Shown here: positions 8,640-17,225 of the stretch, one piece after another | Layout: every line of letters begins with the position of its first letter | Numbering within the stretch: the first letter of the stretch is position 1 | NCBI RefSeq assembly: GCF_003989665.1 | Contig: NZ_RZIJ01000001.1 | Location: 1-64,000 of the forward strand | DNA: 64,000 bases | Direction of reading: 5' to 3' | Source of the DNA: Azospirillum doebereinerae | Lineage (GTDB): Bacteria; Pseudomonadota; Alphaproteobacteria; Azospirillales; Azospirillaceae | Position numbers and translations under genes: made by a program | Notes under the pieces: model-generated | The model's input: the letters and a program-made list of their open reading frames with translations, nothing else | The model's database searches: none | Told to the model about the DNA's origin: nothing

Positions 8640-9617
8640 ATGCCCGCCATCCAGAACCGTCCCATCCAGAATCGCTATGAGTTCGTCTATCTGTTCGACG
8701 TGACCAACGGCAACCCGAACGGCGACCCCGACGCCGGCAACCTGCCGCGCCTGGATCCGGAGACCAACAAGGGGCTGGTCACCGACGTCTGCCTGAAGCG
8801 CAAGATCCGCAACTTCGCCGCGTTGAGCCGCGACGGCGAGCCGCGCTACGGCATCTACGTGCAGGAGGGCGCGATCCTGAACGAGAAGCACCGCGCCGCC
8901 TACGCCGCCGCCCGCCCCGGCGACGAGACGGTGGCGGCGTCGCCCAAGCTGTCGCCCAAGAGCGACGAGGAGGAGAGGGCCGTCCGCCAGTTCATGTGCG
9001 ACAACTTCTTCGACGTGCGCAGCTTCGGCGCGGTGATGGGCACCAAGATCAACTGCGGGCAGGTGCGCGGCCCGGTGCAGATGTCCTTCGCGCAATCGGT
9101 CGAGCCGATCCTGCCGCTGGAAATCTCGATCACCCGCATGGCCGCGACCAGCATCGCCGAGAAGGAGAAGGCCAAGGGGGACGGCGAGGCGGCGGGCGGG
9201 GACGAGCGCAGCGACAACCGCACCATGGGCCGCAAGCACGTCGTGCCCTACGGGCTGTACCGCAGCCACGGCTACATCTCGGCCAGCCTCGCGGGCAAGA
9301 CCGGCTTCGACGAGGACGACCTCGGCCTGCTGTGGACCGCGCTGGAGCAGATGTTCGACCACGACCGCTCGGCCGCGCGCGGCGAGATGGCCGGGCGCAA
9401 GCTGTTCCTGTTCCGCCACGACAGCGCGCTCGGCAACGCCCCGGCGCACCGCCTGTTCGACCTCGTGGACGTGAAGCGGCGCTTCCAGGGCGAGGATTAC
9501 GAGCTGGACGGCCCCGGCACCGGCAATCTGCCGCCGGCCCGCCGCTTCGCCGACTACGCCGTGTCGGTGGCTTCGGACCGGGTGCCGGCGGGCGTCACGC
9601 TCATCGAAAAGTTCTGA
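8640..9617 (+). CDS. cas7c: Type I-C Cas7 (Csd2), crRNA backbone subunit
   Basis: 325 residues. The N-terminal block YEFVYLFDVTNGNPNGDPD followed by NLPRLDPETNKGLVTDVCLKR is diagnostic of Csd2/Cas7. Copies polymerise along the crRNA to form the Cascade backbone. It starts 6 bp after the cas8c stop. The middle also matches the family (RSFGAVMGTKINCGQVRGPVQ region; GRKHVVPYGLYRSHG). Confidence 0.94.
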   Translation: MPAIQNRPIQNRYEFVYLFDVTNGNPNGDPDAGNLPRLDPETNKGLVTDVCLKRKIRNFAALSRDGEPRYGIYVQEGAILNEKHRAAYAAARPGDETVAASPKLSPKSDEEERAVRQFMCDNFFDVRSFGAVMGTKINCGQVRGPVQMSFAQSVEPILPLEISITRMAATSIAEKEKAKGDGEAAGGDERSDNRTMGRKHVVPYGLYRSHGYISASLAGKTGFDEDDLGLLWTALEQMFDHDRSAARGEMAGRKLFLFRHDSALGNAPAHRLFDLVDVKRRFQGEDYELDGPGTGNLPPARRFADYAVSVASDRVPAGVTLIEKF

Positions 9618-9644
9618 CGACACCGGCGCGATGGAGCCGGTCCC

Positions 9645-10319
9645 ATGGACGAGGACGATCTCCTGCCCCTGTCGGCCCTCCAGCACCACCTGTTCTGCCC
9701 CCGCCAATGCGCCCTGATCCATGTCGAGCGCCAATGGCGGGAGAACCGGTTCACGGCGGAGGGCCGGCTGCTGCACGACACCGTCGATTCCGGCGGCCGG
9801 GACAGGCGCGGCAACGTCCGCACGGTGCGGTCGATGCCGCTGCGCTCGCACCGGCTGGGGCTGGCGGGGGTGGCCGACGTGGTCGAACTGCACGGCCCGG
9901 AACGCCGCCCCTTCCCGGTGGAGTACAAGCGCGGCCGCCCCAAGGCCCACCGCGCCGACGAGGTGCAGCTCTGCGCGCAGGCGATCTGCCTGGAGGAGAT
10001 GTTCGACGCCGCCATCGCCGAGGGCGCCCTGTTCTACGGCGAAAGCCGGCGGCGCTTTCCGGTGGCGCTCGACGCCACGCTGCGCGCGTTGACGGAGCGG
10101 ACGGCCCAGGCGGTCCGCGAGATGATCCGCGACGGCGTCACCCCGCCGCCGGTCCACGAGGCCCGCAAATGCCAGGGCTGCTCGATGCTCGACCTCTGCC
10201 GCCCCAAGCGCCTGAGCCGCCCGCCCTCCGTCTCCGTCTGGCTGGCCCGGCAGCTGGACGACGCGGCGGCGGACGCGGCGGCGGACGGCGGGCCGGCCAA
10301 CCCCCAGGAGGAGCCGTGA
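9645..10319 (+). CDS. cas4: Cas4 exonuclease of CRISPR adaptation
   Basis: 224 residues. RecB-like nuclease with a [4Fe-4S] cluster: Cys near the N-terminus (HHLFCPRQCAL) and three near the C-terminus (ARKCQGCSMLDLC). The nuclease motif VEYKRGRPK supplies the E-x-K catalytic residues. In type I-C, Cas4 acts with Cas1-Cas2 to trim prespacers and select PAMs. It ends 4 bp before cas1. A run of Asp/Ala repeats near the C-terminus is a lineage-specific tail. Confidence 0.92.
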   Translation: MDEDDLLPLSALQHHLFCPRQCALIHVERQWRENRFTAEGRLLHDTVDSGGRDRRGNVRTVRSMPLRSHRLGLAGVADVVELHGPERRPFPVEYKRGRPKAHRADEVQLCAQAICLEEMFDAAIAEGALFYGESRRRFPVALDATLRALTERTAQAVREMIRDGVTPPPVHEARKCQGCSMLDLCRPKRLSRPPSVSVWLARQLDDAAADAAADGGPANPQEEP

Positions 10320-10323
10320 CTCC

Positions 10324-11364
10324 ATGCGCCAGCATCTGAACACCCTGTTCATCACGACGGACGGCGCGTGGCTGCGCAAGGACGGTGCCAACATCGTGGT
10401 GGAGGTGGAGCGCGCCGAGGTCGGGCGCGTTCCCGTCCACATGATGGGGGGCATCGTCTGCTTCGGCCGGGTCGGCGTGTCGCCGCCGCTGATGGGGCAT
10501 TGCGCCGAAGCGGGGATGGCGATCTCCTTCCTCAGCGAGCACGGCAAGTTCGTGGCGCGGGTCGAGGGCGCGGCCAGCGGCAACGTGCTGCTGCGCCGCC
10601 GCCAGTACCGGGTGGCCGACGATCCCGCCGCCGGCCTCGTCGTCGTCCGCGCCATCGTCGCGGCGAAGGCGGCCAACCAGCGCGCCGTGCTGCGCCGGGG
10701 CTTGCGCGACCATGGCGCGGCCCTGGAGGAGAGCCGCCGGGCAAGGCTGGACGACGCCCAGCGCCGCCTCGGCGACGTGGCCCGCCGGGTGGCGGACGCG
10801 CCGGACATCGATTCGGCGCGCGGCCACGAGGGCGACGCGGCCAACGCCTATTTCGGCGCCTTCGACCATCTGATCCGCCGCGACGACGGGGCCTTCCGCT
10901 TCGACGGGCGCAGCCGCCGCCCGCCGCTGGACGCCTGCAACGCGCTGTTGTCCTTCCTGTACGCGATGGTCGGGCATGATTGCCGCTCGGCGTTGGAAAG
11001 CGTGGGGCTGGATCCGCAGGTCGGCTTCCTGCACCGGGACCGTCCGGGCCGCGCCAGCCTCGCGCTGGATTTGATGGAGGAATTCCGGCCGGTGCTGGCC
11101 GACCGGGTCGCCCTGACCCTGATCAACCGCCAGCAGCTGGGGGCCAGGGATTTCGTCCATCTGGACGGCGGCGCCGTGCGGTTGCGCGACGACGCCCGCA
11201 AGGCGGTGCTGACCGCGTATCAGGAGCGCAAGAAGGACGAGATCACCCATCCCTTCCTGAACGAGAAGATCAGCCTCGGGCTGGCCCCGCACATCCAGGC
11301 CCAGCTTCTGGCCCGCCACCTGCGCGGCGACCTGGACGGCTATCCGCCGTTCCTGTGGAAGTGA
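10324..11364 (+). CDS. cas1: Cas1 integrase (type I-C)
   Basis: 346 residues, normal for Cas1c. It begins MRQHLNTLFITTDGAWLRKDG, a typical I-C start. The C-terminal helical domain holds the metal ligands: a Glu in the AYFGAFDH region, the His in QVGFLHRDRPGR, and the acidic LDLMEEFRP. It catalyses integration of new spacers at the leader end of the array together with Cas2. It sits between cas4 and cas2 in the same transcript, 7 bp before cas2. Confidence 0.95.
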   Translation: MRQHLNTLFITTDGAWLRKDGANIVVEVERAEVGRVPVHMMGGIVCFGRVGVSPPLMGHCAEAGMAISFLSEHGKFVARVEGAASGNVLLRRRQYRVADDPAAGLVVVRAIVAAKAANQRAVLRRGLRDHGAALEESRRARLDDAQRRLGDVARRVADAPDIDSARGHEGDAANAYFGAFDHLIRRDDGAFRFDGRSRRPPLDACNALLSFLYAMVGHDCRSALESVGLDPQVGFLHRDRPGRASLALDLMEEFRPVLADRVALTLINRQQLGARDFVHLDGGAVRLRDDARKAVLTAYQERKKDEITHPFLNEKISLGLAPHIQAQLLARHLRGDLDGYPPFLWK

Positions 11365-11371
11365 CCCGGCC

Positions 11372-11662
11372 ATGATGATGCTCATCACCTACGACGTGAA
11401 CACCCAGGACGCGCCCGGCCGGCGCCGGTTGCGCCGGGTGGCGAAGGCGTGCCGCGACTTCGGCCAGAGGGTTCAGTTTTCGGTGTTCGAATGCGAGGTC
11501 GATCCGGCACAATGGACCGCCCTGCGCGCCCGCCTGATCGGCGAGATCAACCCGGACACCGACAGCCTGCGCTTCTATCACCTCGGCGCCAACGCCGCCC
11601 GCCGCATCGAGCATGTGGGCGCCAAACCGGCATTGGATCTTGAGGGGCCGCTGGTTTTTTGA
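11372..11662 (+). CDS. cas2: Cas2 adaptation protein
   Basis: 96 residues with the ferredoxin-like start MMMLITYDVNT and the conserved RRRLRRVAKACRDFGQRVQ and FSVFECEVD segments. Cas2 dimers bridge two Cas1 dimers in the spacer integrase. It is the last cas gene; its stop lies 171 bp before the first CRISPR repeat. Confidence 0.95.
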   Translation: MMMLITYDVNTQDAPGRRRLRRVAKACRDFGQRVQFSVFECEVDPAQWTALRARLIGEINPDTDSLRFYHLGANAARRIEHVGAKPALDLEGPLVF

Positions 11663-11833
11663 AGCGCTGCGAACCGGAAGCGGACGGGAAAACCCTGGTG
11701 GGTTCGCACATGTGTTTCATCAACGCGTTAGGATGCGACGGTGATGGAAAGGGCACCGTTTGCCGGATGCGACGTGAAGGTTCGCGTTTTGGCCGGGATT
11801 GTGGGTTCTTGGACAAGTGGATAAAGATGAGCC
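11663..11833 (+). promoter_or_regulatory. CRISPR leader
   Basis: 171 bp between the cas2 stop and the first repeat, with no convincing ORF. Position next to cas2, perfect repeats beside it and degenerate repeats at the far end identify it as the leader, holding the array promoter and Cas1-Cas2 recognition signals. I could not define individual promoter boxes. Confidence 0.75.
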
Positions 11834-13068
11834 GTCGCTCCCCGTGCGGGAGCGTGGATTGAAACAAGGAGCAGTCCGCCGCCATCGACAAGGCGGCGGG
11901 TCGCTCCCCGTGCGGGAGCGTGGATTGAAACTGTAAATTCGACGGTTAGCGCGTAGCGCATGCCTCGTCGCTCCCCGTGCGGGAGCGTGGATTGAAACGC
12001 CCAGCGCGCCGCGATGCTCTGCCAAGAGACAGACGTCGCTCCCCGTGCGGGAGCGTGGATTGAAACGATGGCTTGGTCGATAGCGTCGGCGCGGTCCCGT
12101 CGTCGCTCCCCGTGCGGGAGCGTGGATTGAAACCGCGTCCCACAGCCGTAGGCGATCGGCGCGGGCGGGTCGCTCCCCGTGCGGGAGCGTGGATTGAAAC
12201 AGCGACGAGCCGGAACATCTCTGGCCATCGGTCGAGTCGCTCCCCGTGCGGGAGCGTGGATTGAAACTGCTGCTGATCGGCGCCGAGCTGGTCGCCCAGG
12301 TGGTCGCTCCCCGTGCGGGAGCGTGGATTGAAACTGGGCGATGTCGGTGCTGTCCACCGACGCGAAGGGTCGCTCCCCGTGCGGGAGCGTGGATTGAAAC
12401 GCCGCCTGAGTTGATGGTGGGTGATGAGTAGATAGTCGCTCCCCGTGCGGGAGCGTGGATTGAAACTCCGAAACCGAAAGGTGGCTTGCCCGCTGGTTGC
12501 AGTCGCTCCCCGTGCGGGAGCGTGGATTGAAACTGGCAGTCGGGCCGGGGAGGTCGCTCTCCCCGGCTGTCGCTCCCCGTGCGGGAGCGTGGATTGAAAC
12601 GTGAGCGCGAAACCGCCTTGACGCCTGCCCCGGAGGTCGCTCCCCGTGCGGGAGCGTGGATTGAAACAGTCGGTCGACAGCGAGCCGAAACCGTTCGCGG
12701 CCGTCGCTCCCCGTGCGGAAGCGTGGATTGAAACCGCCGCCCCGAACTGGTCGTGAAGGTGAACCGGAGTCGCTCCCCGTGCGGGAGCGTGGATTGAAAC
12801 AGTGTGCCGCCCGTGGCGACGGAGACGGAGCCGGCGAGTCGCTCCCCGTGCGGAAGCGTGGATTGAAACAGCCTCCAAAAGGGCCCCAGATGACGCCGCT
12901 GGGTCGCTCCCCACGCGGGAGCGTGGATTGAAACTGGCTCGAGGGCGCGCTGGACGAGGACGAGGACGGGTGTCGCTCCCCGTGCGGGAGCGTGGATTGA
13001 AACACGGTCATCTCGGCCATGGCCGAGTTCGAGAGAGTCGCTCCCCGTGCGGGAGCGTGGATCCAAAC
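11834..13068 (+). CRISPR. Type I-C CRISPR array, 19 repeats and 18 spacers
   Basis: A 32-nt repeat beginning GTCGCTCCCC and ending GGATTGAAAC, at 11834, 11900, 11967, 12035, 12102, 12169, 12236, 12303, 12369, 12435, 12502, 12569, 12636, 12703, 12769, 12838, 12903, 12972 and 13037. Spacers are 33-37 nt. The repeat has a CGCTCCC/GGGAGCG stem with a 5-nt loop and the ATTGAAAC end typical of I-C. Variants cluster at the distal end: repeats 14 and 16 have one stem G changed to A, repeat 17 has GTG-to-ACG loop changes, and the last repeat ends ATCCAAAC. This places the leader on the left and transcription on the plus strand. No spacer is duplicated. Confidence 0.98.
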
Positions 13069-13075
13069 CGACCCC

Positions 13076-14263
13076 CTATCCCGACACCCCGGCCAGCGTT
13101 CGTGGAGCGGCGATCACCTTGCCGGCCTTCATCGCCTTCAGCATCACCGAAGCGCGCCAGAAGCCCAACTCCGCGCCATCGACGAAATGCACGTGCCGGT
13201 CGGCCGACAGGTCGCCGACCAGGCAGGTCACCGTGGTCGCGTCGGCCCGCGCGGTACCGTAACGGATCTCCCCGGCGGCGGCGGCGGCGGACAGAAGACG
13301 TTCGATCTCCGTCGCCTCGGCCTCCGTCACGTCCAGGACCATGCGCGGGCCGCCCGCCGATTTGCGGAAGTCGGAACGCTCGGCCATCGTGCGCCGGTAA
13401 CGCTCCGGATCGAAATTCGCCAGCTTCAGCCCGAATTTCAGCAGGACGCACAGGATGCCCGACTTCACCAGCGCCCCGGCCACGCGGCCGAACGCGCCGC
13501 CCGGCGCGCCGCCGCGCGCCTCCATCAGCAGGGAGCGCCACGTCGGCGGCCATTGCGTCCTCAAACGCTCCCCGGAGCCGAGCGGGGCGGCGCCCGCCGT
13601 CGGCACGATGCCCTCGATGGCGCCCTGGATGCGGGCGAGCGCGGCCAGACCGGCGTCGCCGTCCTCCACCGCGTCGACGATGACGCACAGCACCGTGCCA
13701 CGGCGCGGCGTCACCGGATTCCAGCGGCAGGACACGCTCTCCAGCCCCGGCAGCGGGCCGGGCGCAGGCGCCAGGCGCCAGCGCGCGTCGTCCTTGACCC
13801 ACGCATCGGCGGCGGTCACCCCGGCCCCCAGGAACAGGCCGAAGGCGTTGCCGTTGCCGAAATCATGCAGCGCCACCAGCACCTCCAGCCCCTGGTCGAG
13901 CAGCGCCCGCACCGGAACGATCCCGACCCGCAGCGGCACGTCCATCCGCTCGGTCGACCAATGGGCCAGCGCCGACAGCGCCGCGCGCGCCTCGGCCTCG
14001 CGGCCCGGCGGGACGGCGGCGATGGCGCCGTCGCCGCCGAACTGGCAGGCCACCGACTCGCCGGCCGACTGCACCGCCTGCGACAGCACGGCGACCACGG
14101 CGGCGGCGACGAAGTTCACGTCGCGGTGGCGCCCCTCCCCGGCCAGCCGCGTGCTGCCGATCACGTCGGCGATGGCCAGCGACCAGCCGCCCTCCAGCGC
14201 CGCGTAGCGGCTGGGGTCCGACGCCTCGGCGGCAAAATCGTGGATCGCCGGCAGCAGCGCCAT
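13076..14263 (-). CDS. DUF3095 family, class III cyclase-like protein
   Basis: 395 residues from the ATG at 14263, which has GGGGGAGG about 9 nt upstream; a longer in-frame start at 14311 lacks this. The N-terminus carries LAIADVIGSTRL and a CQFGGDGAIAAVP segment, resembling the metal-binding and GDG motifs of class III nucleotidyl cyclases. The whole protein matches the DUF3095 family as I recall it. Whether it makes cAMP is unknown. No signal peptide or membrane segment. Its stop lies only 8 bp beyond the last CRISPR repeat, on the opposite strand. Confidence 0.75.
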   Translation of the reverse strand: MALLPAIHDFAAEASDPSRYAALEGGWSLAIADVIGSTRLAGEGRHRDVNFVAAAVVAVLSQAVQSAGESVACQFGGDGAIAAVPPGREAEARAALSALAHWSTERMDVPLRVGIVPVRALLDQGLEVLVALHDFGNGNAFGLFLGAGVTAADAWVKDDARWRLAPAPGPLPGLESVSCRWNPVTPRRGTVLCVIVDAVEDGDAGLAALARIQGAIEGIVPTAGAAPLGSGERLRTQWPPTWRSLLMEARGGAPGGAFGRVAGALVKSGILCVLLKFGLKLANFDPERYRRTMAERSDFRKSAGGPRMVLDVTEAEATEIERLLSAAAAAGEIRYGTARADATTVTCLVGDLSADRHVHFVDGAELGFWRASVMLKAMKAGKVIAAPRTLAGVSG

Positions 14264-14727
14264 CGTCGTAACCTCCCCCGGGCGGATCCGTCTCTGCCGC
14301 GACGGTAGCACAGGCCAAGCCGGGAATGGGTCAACGAGGGGTTGGGGTCATCCCCTATGACCAGTAGCCCCTATCACCTGTGGCGAGGCGGCCGCCGACG
14401 GCCTTGGTGCCGGCACGTCCTCAAACGTGCAAAAATCAGGTCACCGGCGTATTTTCACGTGCGAAGACAAGCAGCGCCGGTCCACAATCCTAATCCCGCC
14501 AAACCGGCTTGACGAGCCAGTCGAGTCCAAATCAGCCGCATGTTGGGCATGCCGTCCCGACCTGCGGTATAGCCGCCCGTATTTGCCGGGAACCCCCGGA
14601 ACTGGCGTGGAAAAGCGGCGCGTCGGGTTGGGCGCCCAGGCCCTTAACCATTACTAAACCAAATACCGCGAAAACTGTCGACATCGGATCGGTTAGCGGG
14701 TTTTGCGGGAAAGGGGCGTCTGGCTTC
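14264..14727. other. Divergent intergenic region
   Basis: 464 bp between the DUF3095 gene and the small unknown gene at 14728. It holds a short inverted repeat GTCAT/ATGAC (about 14348-14362) and an AT-richer stretch at 14650-14700 that is a plausible promoter for the rightward gene. No RNA gene recognised. Confidence 0.45.
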
Positions 14728-15093
14728 ATGTCGTGGCTGTCGAAACTCGCCGGGGGCGGCAAGAGCTCCGCGTCCTCGGGCTCGTCGGGAACGGCGAACC
14801 GGGACCGTCCGGCAACCCCACCGAAGATCGTGATCGACCATCACGAGTATGTTCCGGAGGAATTCGCGCTCGGCTCCTTCCGCATCCGCCCCTATGACGG
14901 CGACCTGATCGGCAAGCAGCAGTTCGATTTCCGCATGGTCTTCGACCTGGGCAACGACCCGGTGGACGTGGCCTGCCATGGGCTGGTGGTGAAGATGACC
15001 GACCAGACCGGGCTCGTCGCCCGCTACCAGAGCCCGCAGCCCTTCTACGAGCGCAAGCTGATCGACTACGTGCGCGCCTGGAAAGGGCTGTAA
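14728..15093 (+). CDS. Conserved small protein of unknown function
   Basis: 121 residues. A short N-terminal helix ([12 protein letters not shown]) and a Ser/Gly/Pro-rich linker lead to a compact beta-rich domain from residue ~33, running from [12 protein letters not shown] to [17 protein letters not shown]. The strand pattern is reminiscent of PilZ-like barrels but the RxxxR motif of c-di-GMP binders is absent, so I do not assign a function. It has a GGAAAGGGG upstream. It is codirectional with mutL, 59 bp ahead. Confidence 0.7.
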   Translation: MSWLSKLAGGGKSSASSGSSGTANRDRPATPPKIVIDHHEYVPEEFALGSFRIRPYDGDLIGKQQFDFRMVFDLGNDPVDVACHGLVVKMTDQTGLVARYQSPQPFYERKLIDYVRAWKGL

Positions 15094-15152
15094 GCCGCCC
15101 TTTTCCGCCGAAGATGGTGGTTCCCGGACGGCGGAACCACTATATCTGTCCC

Positions 15153-17060
15153 ATGCCGATCCGTCTCCTGCCCGAAATCCTGGTCAACCGCATCGCCGCC
15201 GGCGAGGTGGTCGAACGCCCCGCCGCCGCCGTGAAGGAGCTGGTGGAGAACGCGCTGGACGCCGGCGCCACCCGCATCGACGTGGTGGTGCGCGACGGCG
15301 GCAAGGCGCTGATCACCATCACCGACGACGGCTGCGGCATGACCCCCGACGAGCTGTCGCTGGCGGTCGAGCGGCACGCCACCTCCAAGCTGCCGGGCGA
15401 CGATCTGCTCGACATCCGCTCGCTGGGCTTCCGGGGCGAGGCGCTGCCCTCCATCGGCGCCGTCAGCCATTTGACCCTCACCAGCCGCCCGCGCGGCGCC
15501 GACAGCGCCTGGAGCCTGACGGTGGACGCCGGGACCAAGGGCACGCCGCAGCCGGCGGCGCTGGCCCAGGGCACGCGGATCGAGGTGCGCGACCTGTTCG
15601 CCGCCGTGCCGGCCCGGCTGAAATTCCTCAAGGCCGCGCGCACCGAATACGACCACATCGCCGATGGACTGGAGCGTCTGGCGATGGCGCATCCCGGCGT
15701 GGCCTTCACCCTGTCCGACGGCGGGCGCGCGGGCTTGCGGCTGTCCGCCGCGCAGGGCGACCTGCTGGACGCGCGGCTGTCCCGGCTGGGCGCGCTGATC
15801 GGACGCGACTTCCAGGAGAACGCCGTCCCGGTCCAGGCGGAGCGCGAGGGCGCGACCCTGTCGGGCTGGATCGGCCTGCCCACCCTGCACCGACCGACCG
15901 CGCGCCACCAGCATCTGTTCGTCAACGGACGGCCGGTGCGCGACAAGCTGATGGTCGGCGCGGTGCGCGGCGCCTACGCCGATTTCCTGCCGCGCGACCG
16001 CCACCCGATGCTGGCGCTGTTCCTGGAGATCGACCCGCAGGAGGTCGACGTGAACGTCCACCCGGCCAAGGCCGAGGTGCGCTTCCGCGACCAGGCGATG
16101 GTGCGCGGGCTGATCGTCGGCTCGCTCAAGCACGCGCTGGCCGAGGCCGGGCACCGCGCCTCGACCACGGTCGGGCTGGCGACGCTGGGCGCCCTGCGGC
16201 CGGAAGGCGGCGGACAGGAGGAGAGCGCCGACAGCGGCTTCGCCCCCTCCCCCCTGCCCCACAACCGGGGCGGTGGCGGCGGGTCCTGGGGCGGCGGCGG
16301 GTACACGCCCCAGACGGTGCCGCGCGGGCTGGCGGAACGCTCCGTCGCCTTCCAGGCGCCGCATCAGGCCGGCCACCAAGCCGGGTTGCCGCCCTTGCAG
16401 GGACGCCTGTCCGGCTTCGCCCCGGCGGCGCGTCCGCCCGAATACCGGCCGGCGCCGGCCAACGCGCCGCCGCTCGACAGCCACCCGCTGGGCGCGGCGC
16501 GGGCGCAGCTCCACACCACCTACATCGTCGCCCAGACGACCGAGGGCATCGTCATCGTCGACCAGCACGCCGCCCACGAGCGGCTGGTCTACGAGCGCAT
16601 GAAGACCGCCCTGCTGGAGGGCGGCGTCAAGCGCCAGTCCCTGCTGATCCCCGAATTGGTCGAGCTGGACGAGCCGTCGGCCAACCGCCTGCTGGGCCGC
16701 GCCGAGGAGCTGGCCGAGCTGGGGCTGGTGCTGGAGGGCTTCGGCCCCGGCTGCGTCATGGTGCGCGAGACGCCGGCCCTGCTCGGCCAGTCCGACGTGA
16801 AGAACCTCGTCCGCGACCTCGCCGAGGAGCTGGTCGAGCTGGGCGACACCCTGTCGCTGAAGGAGCGGCTGGAGGAGGTCTGCGGCACCATGGCCTGCCA
16901 CGGCTCGGTGCGCTCCGGCCGGGTGTTGGGCATCGAGGAGATGAACGCCCTGCTGCGCCAGATGGAGGCGACGCCCCACAGCGGCCAGTGCAACCACGGC
17001 CGCCCGACCTATGTGGAGCTGAAGCTGGCCGACATCGAGCGGCTGTTCGGGCGGCGGTAG
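15153..17060 (+). CDS. mutL: DNA mismatch repair protein MutL
   Basis: 635 residues. The N-terminal GHKL ATPase has [32 protein letters not shown] and FRGEALPSI. After a Gly/Pro-rich linker (residues ~350-440) the C-terminal dimerisation domain carries [12 protein letters not shown], the metal-dependent endonuclease motif found in MutL of bacteria that lack MutH. It therefore probably nicks the nascent strand during mismatch repair. The start at 15153 gives the standard [18 protein letters not shown]. No Shine-Dalgarno is visible and a TATATC lies 6 nt upstream, so the transcript may be leaderless (inference). Confidence 0.95.
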   Translation: MPIRLLPEILVNRIAAGEVVERPAAAVKELVENALDAGATRIDVVVRDGGKALITITDDGCGMTPDELSLAVERHATSKLPGDDLLDIRSLGFRGEALPSIGAVSHLTLTSRPRGADSAWSLTVDAGTKGTPQPAALAQGTRIEVRDLFAAVPARLKFLKAARTEYDHIADGLERLAMAHPGVAFTLSDGGRAGLRLSAAQGDLLDARLSRLGALIGRDFQENAVPVQAEREGATLSGWIGLPTLHRPTARHQHLFVNGRPVRDKLMVGAVRGAYADFLPRDRHPMLALFLEIDPQEVDVNVHPAKAEVRFRDQAMVRGLIVGSLKHALAEAGHRASTTVGLATLGALRPEGGGQEESADSGFAPSPLPHNRGGGGGSWGGGGYTPQTVPRGLAERSVAFQAPHQAGHQAGLPPLQGRLSGFAPAARPPEYRPAPANAPPLDSHPLGAARAQLHTTYIVAQTTEGIVIVDQHAAHERLVYERMKTALLEGGVKRQSLLIPELVELDEPSANRLLGRAEELAELGLVLEGFGPGCVMVRETPALLGQSDVKNLVRDLAEELVELGDTLSLKERLEEVCGTMACHGSVRSGRVLGIEEMNALLRQMEATPHSGQCNHGRPTYVELKLADIERLFGRR

Positions 17061-17225
17061 CTCCGATCCACGCCAGCAACCGGCGGGACAGCGCGACGCC
17101 GGGATGCGCTCTCACGGCGAGATTGCTGCGACAAAATTTCCCCTCTCCGGCATCAACCCTTCGTGGAGGAGAAACAATTAAACAGGCATGGTGTCACTCA
17201 TACTCTCGCGTGGGATAGGGGCATC

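Noticed and set aside
3733..10844. Very long open frames on the minus strand opposite the cas genes (989 and 1,470 codons).
   Set aside because: They are antisense shadows in high-GC DNA. The plus-strand frames carry all Cas motifs, and the minus-strand translations are low-complexity Arg/Gly/Ala/His-rich with no domain.
11720..13066. Open frames across the CRISPR array giving repeats such as FNPRSRTGSD and QSTLPHGER.
   Set aside because: They are translations of the 32-nt repeats with spacers; the period and identity of the repeats explain them fully.
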